A stretch of DNA of 64,000 bases from Nocardia flavorosea NBRC 108225 (GTDB lineage: Bacteria; Actinomycetota; Actinomycetes; Mycobacteriales; Mycobacteriaceae): positions 372,001 through 436,000 of the forward strand of contig NZ_BDCG01000012.1 in the NCBI RefSeq assembly GCF_001613385.1, given 5' to 3'. The notes beneath the pieces were generated by a model, which saw nothing but the letters and a program-made list of their open reading frames with translations, was not told the DNA's origin and ran no database searches. Of this stretch, positions 26,250-35,084 are shown one piece after another. Numbering within the stretch: the first letter of the stretch is position 1; every line of letters starts with the position of its first letter. The position numbers and the translations under genes are program-made.

Positions 26250-26924
26250 TCAGACCGCGCGGACCAGCGCCTGGCGGCCCCGCAGGTCCGCCAGCAGAAC
26301 CTCGCCGCTGTGGAAGATCTCGAGGTCCTCGTCCGCGCGCTCGGCGATCCCCGCCGCGCCGAGCGCACAGCGTTTGAACGCCCGGGCCGCGGTACTCAAC
26401 CGGTGGTGCGCCGAGGAAACCCGGCAGGCCAGTTCGTCGGGCAGGTCGTCACCCCAGACGGCCAGTTCGGACAGTCCCTTGTCCAGGCAGCCGATAGCCC
26501 CTCGGCGGACCCATTCGTTGCTGACGAACACATCGGGGGCCAGCAGCACGCTCTCCGGCCACGTGGCGTGCACCGGGGAGGCGAGTGCAGTGGTCAGGTC
26601 CAGGACGGTGGCGCCGAGGATCTCCAAGGGGCGGACGTCGTCGTGCTCGGTGAGCACGGCGACCACTTCCCAGCCGCCCATCATCCGGTCGAAGATGAAA
26701 CCACCCGCATACTGCACCGCGTCCACGGTGTTCGGGGCGACGATCGCGAGCCGGTGCCGCAGGGGGTGGCGCCGGGCGTGCGCACGTACGAGGTCGACCG
26801 GATGTAGCCCCGCGCGAATTCCGCACTCGGTGTCGACGAGGCAATCAACCTGCTTATCCCGTGGACCGATCACCGGGTACTCCGTTCGATAAACCAACTG
26901 CTGAAACAGTAGAGTCGAACGCAC
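26250..26924 (-). CDS. Conserved hypothetical protein
   Basis: 224 residues, not recognised. Seen: RLAIVAPNTVDAVQYAGGFI, RMMGGWEVVAVLTEHDDVRP, an acidic C-terminal part and several HR-rich stretches; no membrane segment, signal peptide or known catalytic motif. It looks like a soluble actinobacterial protein of unknown role. It starts with GTG at 26924, directly beside a 45-bp nested palindrome (26928-26972) and with no clear ribosome site, so its expression is probably tightly regulated or leaderless. Transcribed in the same direction as the upstream acyl-CoA dehydrogenase. Confidence 0.65.
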   Translation of the reverse strand: MRSTLLFQQLVYRTEYPVIGPRDKQVDCLVDTECGIRAGLHPVDLVRAHARRHPLRHRLAIVAPNTVDAVQYAGGFIFDRMMGGWEVVAVLTEHDDVRPLEILGATVLDLTTALASPVHATWPESVLLAPDVFVSNEWVRRGAIGCLDKGLSELAVWGDDLPDELACRVSSAHHRLSTAARAFKRCALGAAGIAERADEDLEIFHSGEVLLADLRGRQALVRAV

Positions 26925-26927
26925 GCC

Positions 26928-26972
26928 TGTGATGTGGATCTCACTGAAATATTCAGTGTGCTATACATCACA
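26928..26972. promoter_or_regulatory. 45-bp nested palindrome, candidate operator
   Basis: Symmetrical outer arms TGTGATGT (26928-26935) and ACATCACA (26965-26972) enclose inner arms CACTGAA (26942-26948) and TTCAGTG (26952-26958) around ATA, with 6-base spacers on both sides. The AT-rich island stands out in a GC-rich region. It abuts the GTG of the unknown gene at 26924 and overlaps the stop of the acyl-CoA dehydrogenase, so a two-dimer operator fits better than a terminator: no T-run follows. Confidence 0.6.
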
Positions 26973-28116
26973 AACCAAGGTCTTTGGCAATGATAACTTT
27001 CATCACCTCGCTGGTACCCGCGTAGATGCGGGCCACCCGGGCATCGGTGTAGAGCCGGGCGATCGGGTACTCCATCATGTAGCCGTAACCGCCGAACAAT
27101 TGCAGGCAGCGGTCCACGATACGGGCCTGCATTTCGGTGGCGAACAGTTTCACCCGGGCGGCGTCCGCGCCCGAGAGTTGCCCGTCCACCAGATCCAGCA
27201 CCGCCCGGTCCGCCATGGTCTGCGCGGCCTCGACCTCCGCGGACATGGCGGCGAGCTCGAATTTGGTGTTCTGGAACGACGCCACGGGTGTCCCGAAAGC
27301 CTTGCGTTCCCGCACATATTCGATGGTCGCGGCTACCGCGGCCCGGGCCTGCGCCACCGAGCCCACGGCCACCGTCATCCGTTCCTGCGGCAGATTGTGG
27401 CCTAGATAGCCGAAAGCGACGCCTTCCTCTCCCAGCCGGTTGGCCACCGGCACCCGTACATCGGTGAACGACAACTCGACCGTGTCCTGCACCTTGCAGC
27501 CCATCTTGTCCAGCACCCGGCCGCGTTCGAAGCCGGGCATCCCGTCCTCGACGACCAGCAGGGTGAGCCCGGCGCGCCGGTTCGCGGGATCGGTAGTGGT
27601 TCGCGCGACCACGATCACCAGATCGGCGAGCAATCCACCGGTGATGAAGGTTTTCGCACCGTTGAGGACGTAGTGATCGCCCTCGCGGACCGCGGTGGTG
27701 CGGATACCGGCCAGATCGGAGCCGGTGCCCGGTTCCGTCATGGCGATCGCGGTCAGCAGGCTGCCGTCGGCCAGGCCGGGGAACCACCGGGTCCGCTGAT
27801 CACGGTCGGCATACTCGAGGAAATACGGCAGGATCACATCCAGCTGGGTACGAACCGTACCGAGCGTGACCAGCGCGCGTTGCGCCTCCTCCTGCAACAC
27901 CACGTTGTAGCGGTAGTCGCGGGTGCCCATACCGCCGTATTCCTCGGGTATGGCGGTACCGAGCAATCCGAGTCCGCCGAGCCGGCGGAACACCTCACGC
28001 GGCATCTGCCCCTGCTTCTCCCATGCGGGATAGTTCGGGACGACTTCCTTTTCGATGAACTCCCGCGCAAGGTCCCGGAAGGCCTCGTGGTCGGGGCTGA
28101 ACAGATCGCGGCGCAT
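26968..28116 (-). CDS. Acyl-CoA dehydrogenase (long-chain/isovaleryl-like, stand-alone)
   Basis: Complete homomeric-type acyl-CoA dehydrogenase, 382 residues. Seen: TAIAMTEPGTGSDLAGIRT, NGAKTFITGGLLADL, candidate catalytic glutamate in NLPQERMTVAVG (the helix-G position used by long-chain and isovaleryl enzymes), RKAFGTPVASFQNTKFE, FGGYGYMMEYPIARL and IYAGTSEVMK (Ala where medium-chain enzymes keep Glu). The ATG has an AGGAAG site and follows the thiolase stop by 8 bases, so the pair forms an operon. Confidence 0.92.
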   Translation of the reverse strand: MRRDLFSPDHEAFRDLAREFIEKEVVPNYPAWEKQGQMPREVFRRLGGLGLLGTAIPEEYGGMGTRDYRYNVVLQEEAQRALVTLGTVRTQLDVILPYFLEYADRDQRTRWFPGLADGSLLTAIAMTEPGTGSDLAGIRTTAVREGDHYVLNGAKTFITGGLLADLVIVVARTTTDPANRRAGLTLLVVEDGMPGFERGRVLDKMGCKVQDTVELSFTDVRVPVANRLGEEGVAFGYLGHNLPQERMTVAVGSVAQARAAVAATIEYVRERKAFGTPVASFQNTKFELAAMSAEVEAAQTMADRAVLDLVDGQLSGADAARVKLFATEMQARIVDRCLQLFGGYGYMMEYPIARLYTDARVARIYAGTSEVMKVIIAKDLGL

Positions 28117-28124
28117 AATTCTTC

Positions 28125-29288
28125 CTAGGTAATAAGTTCCACGACGGTGGCATTGGCCGTACCGCCGCCCTCACACATGGTTTGCAGTCCGTAGCGAATT
28201 CCGTTGTCGCGCATGTGGTGCAACATCCGGGTCATCAGCACGGCACCGGAGGCGCCGAGCGGATGGCCCAGCGCGATCGCACCACCGAGCGGATTGACCA
28301 GGTTCGGATCGGCCCCCGTTTCGGCGAGCCAGGCCAGCGGAACGGGAGCGAATGCCTCGTTCACTTCGAAAGTCCCGATATCGGCGAGCGATAGGCCGGC
28401 CTTGCGCAGTACCTTCTCGGTGGCCGGAATCGGGCCGGTGAGCATGAGTACCGGGTCGGCGCCGGCCACCGCGCCGGCCCGATAGCGGGCCAGCGGGCGC
28501 AGGCCCAGCTGGGCCGCCAGATCGGCCGTGGTGATCAGCAGGGCGGCGGCGCCGTCGGAGATCTGGGAGGAGTTACCGGCGTGGATGACACCGTCGTCCT
28601 GGAACGCCGGTGTCAGGTTCGCCAGTTTCTCCGCGCTGGTGCCGCGCCGGATCCCTTCATCGGCGGTGACCACACCCCCCTCGGTGAATTCGCCGGCCGC
28701 AGCGGTGACCTCGACGATCTGCTCCCCGAACGCCCCACGATCCTGCGCCGCGGCGGCCAGTTCATGCGACCGCGCCGAATATTCGTCGAGAATCGAACGG
28801 CCGAAACCCCATTTCGCGGAGATGAGTTCGGCGGATAATCCCTGGTTGAAGGAGAAATCGTCGTACCGCGCCAGCACGGCCGGGCCGTACGGCTGTCCGG
28901 TGGCCCGCGCGGCACCCAGCGGCACCCGGCTCATCACCTCGACACCCCCGGCGACGACCACATCCTGCTGGCCCGACATCACGGCCTGCGCCGCGAAGTC
29001 CAGCGCCTGCTGACTCGACCCGCACGCCCGGTTCACCGTCGTCCCCGGAATGGATTCCGGCCATCCCGCCGCCAGTACCGCGTAGCGGCCGATATTGCTC
29101 GACTGATCACCGACCTGGGACACACAACCCCACACGACATCGTCGATGAGCTGCGGGCTCACCCCGGTCCGCTCGACCAGCTCCCGCAACACCACCGCCG
29201 ACAGGTCCGCGGCATGCATCGCGGACAGCCCGCCCTTCCGCTTGCCGACCGGTGTACGCACCGCACCGGCGATCACTACTTCGCGCAT
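28125..29288 (-). CDS. Acetyl-CoA acyltransferase (thiolase, FadA-like)
   Basis: Degradative thiolase, 387 residues, cleaving 3-ketoacyl-CoA with CoA. All catalytic parts are visible: nucleophile Cys89 in NRACGSSQQ, NEAFAPVP, GHPLGASGA with the active His, and CEGGGTANA with the second Cys near the C-terminus. First gene of a two-gene leftward operon with the acyl-CoA dehydrogenase. It is preceded by a 529-bp spacer in which its promoter must lie. Confidence 0.93.
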   Translation of the reverse strand: MREVVIAGAVRTPVGKRKGGLSAMHAADLSAVVLRELVERTGVSPQLIDDVVWGCVSQVGDQSSNIGRYAVLAAGWPESIPGTTVNRACGSSQQALDFAAQAVMSGQQDVVVAGGVEVMSRVPLGAARATGQPYGPAVLARYDDFSFNQGLSAELISAKWGFGRSILDEYSARSHELAAAAQDRGAFGEQIVEVTAAAGEFTEGGVVTADEGIRRGTSAEKLANLTPAFQDDGVIHAGNSSQISDGAAALLITTADLAAQLGLRPLARYRAGAVAGADPVLMLTGPIPATEKVLRKAGLSLADIGTFEVNEAFAPVPLAWLAETGADPNLVNPLGGAIALGHPLGASGAVLMTRMLHHMRDNGIRYGLQTMCEGGGTANATVVELIT

Positions 29289-29817
29289 CTACCCACTCCG
29301 TTCCGAGACGTCCCCGCCGAGGCCGTCCATACCCGGCACGCCTGCGAGGCGTCTCTTTCGACCGGCTTGTTCGCCGCTGTCCCTATCATCGCGAACCGCG
29401 AGCCCCAGGCCCACGCCCTTCTCCGGCCGGACAGCTGGAAAGCCACTGCTGATCGCGGATCCTGATCCGGCACTCGGCCGAGTGCCGATGCCTCCCGGGC
29501 CGCCGCCACAGGGTGCCGGCCCGGTCCCCGGAGAGCTACCGCCCAGGAGTGTCCGACCCGGGATTCGGTCCCGACCCGATCGCCCCGGCGACCCGCGGTG
29601 AACCTCCCGAACCGGCGTGTCCCATTCTCGTACGCGGGCCGCGCCGATTCGGACGGCCCGGCGCCTGATCGCGCGGGCCATCCTGCGGTCATCTGCGGCC
29701 CGGTCCACCGGGTACCGCTGCAACCCGTTCGGCCGACGCAGGCCGGGGTCACCCTGATCGGGGCCGGCAGGCTCCTGCGGGATCCAGGTGCTTCCGGCAG
29801 TCGAGGGCACACCTCGG
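29289..29817. other. 529-bp spacer, no gene recognised
   Basis: GC-rich sequence between the crotonase stop and the thiolase start, both leftward. Translations in all frames are Arg/Pro/Gly-rich without family features. It should contain the thiolase promoter. No GAGAAT-type palindrome was found. Confidence 0.45.
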
Positions 29818-30675
29818 CTACTGGTCATTCTTCCGGCTCCCGACCGCCTTCGCTCCCCCTGGGGCATCGCCGTTCCCTGCGCGCGGCAGCGCCCATGCGC
29901 CGGTGAACCCGGGTGCTCGTTTCTCGGCAAAGGCCGCATAGGCCTCGGGGGCGTCGGCGGTGGCGAAATTGACTCCCTGCGCCCGGGATTCACCGGCGAG
30001 CGCCTCCCGGAGCGTCGCATCCGCACCTTCGTTGAGCAATGCCTTGGTCTGGGCGAGCGCGACCGGCGGACCGGCCGCCAGCCGGGCGGCGAGATCATCG
30101 GTGAACCCGTCGATCTCGTCGGCGGCGACAATCCAGGTGACCAGTCCGAGCGCTTCGGCGCGGGCGGCATCGATGGTTTCGGCGAGCAGTGCCAGCCGTT
30201 TCGCCTGCTGTAACCCGATCAGTTTCGGCAGCAGCCAGGAACCGCCCAGGTCGAGCGAGAGACCGCGCCGGGCGAAGATCTGCGCGAACGTCGCCTCCGG
30301 GGTGGCCACCACGAGATCGCAGCCCAATGCCAGGTTCCAGCCGGCACCGACCGCCACCCCGGTCACCTTGGCGACGGCCGGGGTCGGCAGTTCGTGCAGT
30401 TGCAGCGCCAGATCGCTGAATATCCGCATCTTGTCCATGGGGTGCCGGGCATCGGGCACCGAGATATCGGCACCCGAGCAGAAGGCACCGCCGGCTCCGG
30501 TGAGCACCAGGGCGCGCACCGACCGGTCCAAACCGGTATCGCGCAGAACGTCCGCCAGGTCGCGCCACATGGCCCAGGTCATCGCGTTCTTGCGGTGTGG
30601 ACGGTTGAGCGTGACGGTGCGGATGCCGTCGTGATCGGCGACGAGCAGTTCACCGGCACTGCCCACGGCGTTCAC
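29818..30675 (-). CDS. Enoyl-CoA isomerase-like crotonase (PaaG-type active site)
   Basis: Crotonase family, 285 residues. AFCSGADISVPD and GVAVGAGWNLALGCD form the oxyanion hole, but the two hydratase glutamates are replaced (GAGWN; QI). Instead GLSLDLGGSWLLPKLIG keeps the aspartate used by PaaG-type isomerases, so double-bond isomerisation is the better guess. The GTG at 30675 overlaps the CaiB stop. The C-terminus has about 25 extra basic, Gly-rich residues (WALPRAGNGDAPGG) of unknown meaning. Last of the operon starting at 33852. Confidence 0.83.
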   Translation of the reverse strand: MNAVGSAGELLVADHDGIRTVTLNRPHRKNAMTWAMWRDLADVLRDTGLDRSVRALVLTGAGGAFCSGADISVPDARHPMDKMRIFSDLALQLHELPTPAVAKVTGVAVGAGWNLALGCDLVVATPEATFAQIFARRGLSLDLGGSWLLPKLIGLQQAKRLALLAETIDAARAEALGLVTWIVAADEIDGFTDDLAARLAAGPPVALAQTKALLNEGADATLREALAGESRAQGVNFATADAPEAYAAFAEKRAPGFTGAWALPRAGNGDAPGGAKAVGSRKNDQ

Positions 30676-31910
30676 GACTGACCCCGTTCGGCCGCCACCG
30701 CGGCGTATTCGGGACCGATCACCTTCGCCCTGCGCAGTTCGGCGATTTCCGCCGCTGTCCGGCCCAGTTCGCGCAGTACCGCGTCGGTGTGCTCGCCGAG
30801 TCCCGGTACCGCCCCCATCGGCGGTGCGAAACCGTCGACGACAGCCGGAGGCAGCAGCGCCGGGATCGGCCCGCCCGGGCTGTCGATCTCGCGCCAGCGA
30901 TCGCGGTCGGAGAGCTGCGGGTGCTCGAGGATGTCGGTGGTGGTGTTGTAGCGGGAGTTGCCGATTCCGGCGTCGTCGGCGGCCTTCTGCACCTCGGCGA
31001 GGGTGTGTCCGGCACACCAGGCGCCGATCACTTCGTCGAGATCCTCGCGATGCCGAACCCGGTCGGAGTTGCTGCCGAACCGGGGATCCTCGGCCAGATC
31101 GGCGCGGCCGAGGATATCGCGCGCGAGCCGTTGCCATTCGCGGTCGTTGGTGGTGCCGAGGACGACCGTCTGCCCGTCACCGGTGGCGTAGGCGCCGTAG
31201 GGCGCGACCGCGGGTGAGCTCATCCCGAGCGGCTGCTGTTCGACACCGGCATGCCGGGTGTAGTTCAGGTGGTAGCCCATCATCTCGGCCATCGTGTCGA
31301 ACAGGCTGAGGCTGATGGCGCCCCCGGCCGGGCCGGTGTCCCGGTAGCGCCCGCACAGGGTTGCCAGGATCGACAGCGCCGCATACAGTCCCGTGGTCAC
31401 ATCGGCGACCGCCGGACCCGGTTTCGCGGGTTCACCGGGCCGGCCGGTCACCGCGCACACCCCGGACTCGGCTTGGACGAGCAGATCGTAGGCACGTTTG
31501 TGCGATAACGGTCCACCGGCGCCGAAACCGTCGATCTCCAGGGCGATCAGCCGGGGATACCGTTCGGCGAGGGCGGCCGGGTCCACTCCGAGGCGCGCGG
31601 TGGCGCCGGGCGCGAGATTCGATACCAGTACATCGGCGCGGGCGAGCAGCTCGTGCAAGACCTGGCGGCCGCGTTCGGCTTTCAGGTTCAGGGTCACCGA
31701 TTCCTTGCCGCGGTTCACCCAGACGAAATGCGCGGCCTGCCCGGCGACCACATCGTCGTAGTGCCGGGCGAAATCCCCGCCCGCCGGGTTCTCCACCTTG
31801 ATCACCCGGGCCCCGAAGTCGGCGAGAGTACGGGTGCACATGGGCGCCGAAACGGCCTGTTCCAGCGCCACCACCAGCACCCCGGCCAACGGACCGGCGG
31901 ACGGCATCAC
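30672..31910 (-). CDS. CaiB/BaiF (type III) CoA-transferase
   Basis: Family III CoA-transferase, 412 residues, moving CoA between carboxylic acids. The fold markers are clear: GARVIKVENPAGGDFARHYD, NRGKESVTLNLKAERGR, and RAYDLLVQAESG with the likely catalytic Asp that forms the acyl intermediate. The GTG start at 31910 overlaps the SDR stop by four bases. It gives this operon a way to activate its substrate without ATP, by taking CoA from an intermediate or end product. Confidence 0.9.
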   Translation of the reverse strand: MMPSAGPLAGVLVVALEQAVSAPMCTRTLADFGARVIKVENPAGGDFARHYDDVVAGQAAHFVWVNRGKESVTLNLKAERGRQVLHELLARADVLVSNLAPGATARLGVDPAALAERYPRLIALEIDGFGAGGPLSHKRAYDLLVQAESGVCAVTGRPGEPAKPGPAVADVTTGLYAALSILATLCGRYRDTGPAGGAISLSLFDTMAEMMGYHLNYTRHAGVEQQPLGMSSPAVAPYGAYATGDGQTVVLGTTNDREWQRLARDILGRADLAEDPRFGSNSDRVRHREDLDEVIGAWCAGHTLAEVQKAADDAGIGNSRYNTTTDILEHPQLSDRDRWREIDSPGGPIPALLPPAVVDGFAPPMGAVPGLGEHTDAVLRELGRTAAEIAELRRAKVIGPEYAAVAAERGQS

Positions 31911-32674
31911 ATCACCATGCCGCCGTCGACCGGCAGCACCTGGCCGGTGACGAAGGATGCCGCATCGGAGGCCAGGAACACGAAGGCCCCGGCCACCTCG
32001 TCGGGTTCGGCCCAGCGGCGCAACGGGATCCGGTTGATCATCTGCTCCGCGAATTTCTCGTCGGTGCGGATGGTTTCGGTCATCGGGGTGGCGGCCAGCG
32101 GTGCCAGCGCGTTCACCAGGATATTCTTGCGCGCGAGTTCGCGGGCCAGCGATTTGGTGACCCCGATGATCCCGGCCTTGGCGGCGGAATAGTTCACCTG
32201 CCCCAATGTCCCGGTGAGTCCCGCCGAGGAGGTGACGTTGATGATGCGCCCCGTGCCGTCCGTGGCGAGGTACGGCAGTGCGGCCTGACTGCAGTTGAAG
32301 GTTCCCAGCACGTGCACATCGAAGATCTTGCGCATGGAGTCCGGGGTCGTTTTCGGGAACATGGCCGGTGCGGTGATTCCGGCATTGTTCACCACGATAT
32401 GTATTTTCCCGCCGCCCAGTTCGGCCGCCTGCTCGGCGGCCGCGACCGCGGATTCCGGGTCCGCGACATTCAGCGCGCAGGCCCGCGCGGTGCCGCCGTC
32501 GGAGGTGATCTTCTCCGCGACCGTTCCCGCCGCGGCACCGTCGAGATCGGTGACCAGCACCGCTGCGCCGTGGGCGGCCAGTGCCCGCGCCACGGCCGAA
32601 CCGATACCGCCGGCGGCACCGGTGACCATGGCTGCGCGGCCGGTCAGATCGAATAGTCCGTTTTTCGCTGCCAT
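31907..32674 (-). CDS. Short-chain dehydrogenase/reductase
   Basis: Classical SDR, 255 residues: VTGAAGGIGSAVA cofactor motif, NNAG, TSSAGLTG and catalytic YSAAK, and GQVLPVDGGMVM at the C-terminus. The ATG at 32674 has a GAGGAG site and shares a base with the upstream stop (TGATG). In this operon it is well placed to oxidise a 3-hydroxyacyl-CoA, though a ketoreductase role cannot be excluded. Confidence 0.9.
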   Translation of the reverse strand: MAAKNGLFDLTGRAAMVTGAAGGIGSAVARALAAHGAAVLVTDLDGAAAGTVAEKITSDGGTARACALNVADPESAVAAAEQAAELGGGKIHIVVNNAGITAPAMFPKTTPDSMRKIFDVHVLGTFNCSQAALPYLATDGTGRIINVTSSAGLTGTLGQVNYSAAKAGIIGVTKSLARELARKNILVNALAPLAATPMTETIRTDEKFAEQMINRIPLRRWAEPDEVAGAFVFLASDAASFVTGQVLPVDGGMVM

Positions 32675-33852
32675 CAGTAACTCCTCGGCATTCCCAACAC
32701 GTGTGACCCCAGATAGTTGAGGATCATTTCCTGACTGATCGGCGCGATCCGCATCACGCGTGACTCCCGGAAATACCGGGAGATGTGATACTCCTCCGAA
32801 TACCCCATCCCGCCGTGCGTCTGCATCGCGCGGTCGGCGGCTTCGAAACCGGCTTCGGCGCACAGATATTTGGCGGTATTGGCCTCCCGGCCGCAGGGTT
32901 TGCCCTGGTCGTACAACCAGGTCGCTTTCCGCAGCACCAGTTCGGCCGCGTCCAGCCGGGCCAGCGAATCGGCCAGCGGGAACTGGATTCCCTGATTCTT
33001 GCCGATGGGCCGCCCGAAAACTTCGCGCTCGTTGGCGTAGCGCACCGCACGATCCAGTGCGACCCGCCCGATTCCGAGCGCTTCGGCCGCGATCAGCATC
33101 CGCTCCGGATTGAGGCCGTCGAGCAGATATTCGAACCCGCGGCCTTCCTCCCCGACCCGGTCTTCGACCGGGATCCGCAGATCGTCGATGAACAGTTCGT
33201 TCGACGAGACCGCATTGCGGCCCATCTTCGGAATCGGCCGGATATCGACGTGATCGCGGTCGAGATCGGTGAGGAACAGCGTCATCCCGCTGGTCTTCTT
33301 CTCGACCTCGTCGTACTTCTGGGTGCGGGTCAGCAGCAGGATCTTCTCGGATTCCAGCGCTTTGGATATCCACACCTTGCGGCCGTTGACCACGTAGTGG
33401 TCGCCGTCGCGGCGGGCGAAGGTGGTGATCCGGCTGGTGTCCAAACCGGCGCCCGGTTCGGTGACGCCGAAACAGACGTGCAGGTCACCGCGTGCGACCC
33501 GCGCAAGCGTGCGCTGTTTCAGTTCCTCCGAACCGTGCACGATCACCGGCTGCATACCGAAGAGGGACAGGTGGATCGCGGTGGCCGCGTTCATCCCGCC
33601 GCCGGACCGGGAGACCTGCTCGGCCAGGATCGACGCCTCGGTGATCCCGAGGCCGTGCCCGCCGTACTCCTCGGGGATACAGATTCCCAGCCAGCCGCCG
33701 TCGGCGATGGCGCGATAGAACTCGGTGGGGAATTGGTGATCCCGGTCCTTCTCCATCCAATACTGATCGTCGAACTTCCGGGCCAGCTCGGCTACCGAAT
33801 CCCGGATCAGCCGCTGATCCTCGGACAGTTCGAAACTCATACCGTCGGGCAC
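32674..33852 (-). CDS. Acyl-CoA dehydrogenase (stand-alone)
   Basis: 392 residues from the GTG at 33852, chosen for the AGAGGAG site five bases upstream; an ATG at 33870 overlaps that site. Markers: FGVTEPGAGLDTSRITT, NGRKVWISKALESEK, candidate catalytic glutamate in LNPERMLIAAEALG, REVFGRPIGKNQGIQF, THGGMGYSEEYHISRYF. First gene of the operon acyl-CoA dehydrogenase, SDR, CaiB, crotonase. A 20-bp perfect palindrome lies 50-69 bases upstream. Confidence 0.9.
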   Translation of the reverse strand: MPDGMSFELSEDQRLIRDSVAELARKFDDQYWMEKDRDHQFPTEFYRAIADGGWLGICIPEEYGGHGLGITEASILAEQVSRSGGGMNAATAIHLSLFGMQPVIVHGSEELKQRTLARVARGDLHVCFGVTEPGAGLDTSRITTFARRDGDHYVVNGRKVWISKALESEKILLLTRTQKYDEVEKKTSGMTLFLTDLDRDHVDIRPIPKMGRNAVSSNELFIDDLRIPVEDRVGEEGRGFEYLLDGLNPERMLIAAEALGIGRVALDRAVRYANEREVFGRPIGKNQGIQFPLADSLARLDAAELVLRKATWLYDQGKPCGREANTAKYLCAEAGFEAADRAMQTHGGMGYSEEYHISRYFRESRVMRIAPISQEMILNYLGSHVLGMPRSY

Positions 33853-33901
33853 ATCAACTCCTCTCGTCATCGCCGCCGCGTCCCCGCGCGGCCGCAGGTC
33901 G

Positions 33902-33921
33902 CCGGCTCGTATACGAGCCGG
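33902..33921. promoter_or_regulatory. Perfect 20-bp palindrome, operator or terminator
   Basis: CCGGCTCGTATACGAGCCGG, a perfect dyad with no spacer, lies between the end of the ABC transporter operon (34003) and the acyl-CoA dehydrogenase start (33852). As RNA it could form an 8-bp stem with a TATA loop; no T-run follows. It could be the operator of the 33852 operon or a terminator of the transporter operon. Confidence 0.45.
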
Positions 33922-34002
33922 TCCCCGCCGTCACTCAGATCAACTCATCGGCCCGGGAACTCTCGTCATCGCGCCCGCGGAACCGCTGCCGAATCGACCG
34001 GC

Positions 34003-34380
34003 TCACCGTTGCGGCACACCGACCTCCCCGAGTTCCCGGCCCGGCTCGCCGGGCAGGCGCCCGGCGAGCTGAGCCATGTCGTAGGACTGCCGCGCCATCC
34101 AGTACCGCAGCACCCCGGTCAGCGAGTACCGCAGGAACAGCGCCGCCCCCACGATGCTCAGTGCGATACCGCCCAGGGCGATGATGATCGCGTCGCGCTG
34201 CACCAGCGCGTCGGAAGTGTTGTTGGACATCAGATAGCCCAGCACGATCACCACCGGGCCCAGAATCAGTAAGGCGACACCGGCCCGCAGCCACAGACCA
34301 CCGCGGCCGGCGGCGGGATCGGGGATCTTCAACTCCGCGAGTTCCTGGACGAAACGATCCGCACGTGTGGATTCGGTCAT
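34003..34380 (-). CDS. Small membrane protein of the transporter operon
   Basis: 125 residues, function not recognised. Two hydrophobic segments (GVALLILGPVVIVLGYLM and AIIIALGGIALSIVGAALF), then a cytoplasmic-looking basic tail with LRYWMARQSYDMAQLAGRL. The ATG overlaps the stop of the LivF-like ATPase (ATGA), so it is translated with the importer and may be an accessory membrane factor. Last gene of the leftward operon starting at 39278. Confidence 0.7.
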   Translation of the reverse strand: MTESTRADRFVQELAELKIPDPAAGRGGLWLRAGVALLILGPVVIVLGYLMSNNTSDALVQRDAIIIALGGIALSIVGAALFLRYSLTGVLRYWMARQSYDMAQLAGRLPGEPGRELGEVGVPQR

Positions 34381-35084
34381 GAGGGACTTCCTAGATAGAG
34401 AGTGGCCAATTGGTTGCGGAGCCCGAGATCGGGTGGGCCCTGATGTTCGATGCGGCCGCGCACCAGTACCGCGGCGGTATCGGCGATATCCAGTACCGCG
34501 GCGGCGAACTGTTCGACGATGAGTACCGCCACTCCCTGGCGGGCGATTTCGGCGACCTGTTCGTACAGTCGTTCCACCACCAGTGGCGCGAGCCCCATGG
34601 ACAATTCGTCGAGCAGCAGTACCGCCGGGTCGGTGGCCAGGCCGCGGGCCAGTGCCAGCATCTGCTGTTCGCCACCGGAGAGGGTGCCCGCGGTCTGCCC
34701 GGCCCGCTGCGCCAGGATCGGGAACCGCGCGAACGCGATATCTTCGATCTCGGCGACCGGGCGGCCGGTGAACGACATCATCAGCAGGTTGTCGCGAACG
34801 GTGAGGTTGGGGAAGATACCCCGGCCCTCGGGGATCAGGCAGACACCCGCACGGGCAAGGGCGCGCGGATCGACTCCGTTGACCGTGCGCCCGCCGAGCC
34901 GTAGTTCGCCGTCGGCGATCGGATGTACCCCGGCGGCCACCTTCAACGTGGTGGTCTTACCGGCGCCGTTGGGGCCCAGCAGCGCGACCACTTCGCCGGC
35001 CCGCACACTCAGGTCTACACCGTGCAGGACGGTGATCGCGTCGTAGGCGGCACGAATTCCGGTCAGTTCCAGTAGGGCGGTCAC
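34377..35084 (-). CDS. livF: ABC importer ATP-binding protein (LivF-like)
   Basis: Second ATPase of a branched-chain-amino-acid-type importer, 235 residues. Walker A GPNGAGKTTTLK, signature LSGGEQQMLALARGL, Walker B LLLDELSMGLAP and the switch His region are complete. The start overlaps the LivG-like stop. In actinobacteria such systems often carry aromatic acids, amides or other catabolic substrates, which fits the divergent Rieske operon. Confidence 0.92.
   Translation of the reverse strand: MTALLELTGIRAAYDAITVLHGVDLSVRAGEVVALLGPNGAGKTTTLKVAAGVHPIADGELRLGGRTVNGVDPRALARAGVCLIPEGRGIFPNLTVRDNLLMMSFTGRPVAEIEDIAFARFPILAQRAGQTAGTLSGGEQQMLALARGLATDPAVLLLDELSMGLAPLVVERLYEQVAEIARQGVAVLIVEQFAAAVLDIADTAAVLVRGRIEHQGPPDLGLRNQLATLYLGSPS

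Noticed and set aside
29289..29817. Search for a gene in the 529-bp spacer
   Set aside because: All frames give Arg/Pro-rich sequence without family, start context or coding pattern.
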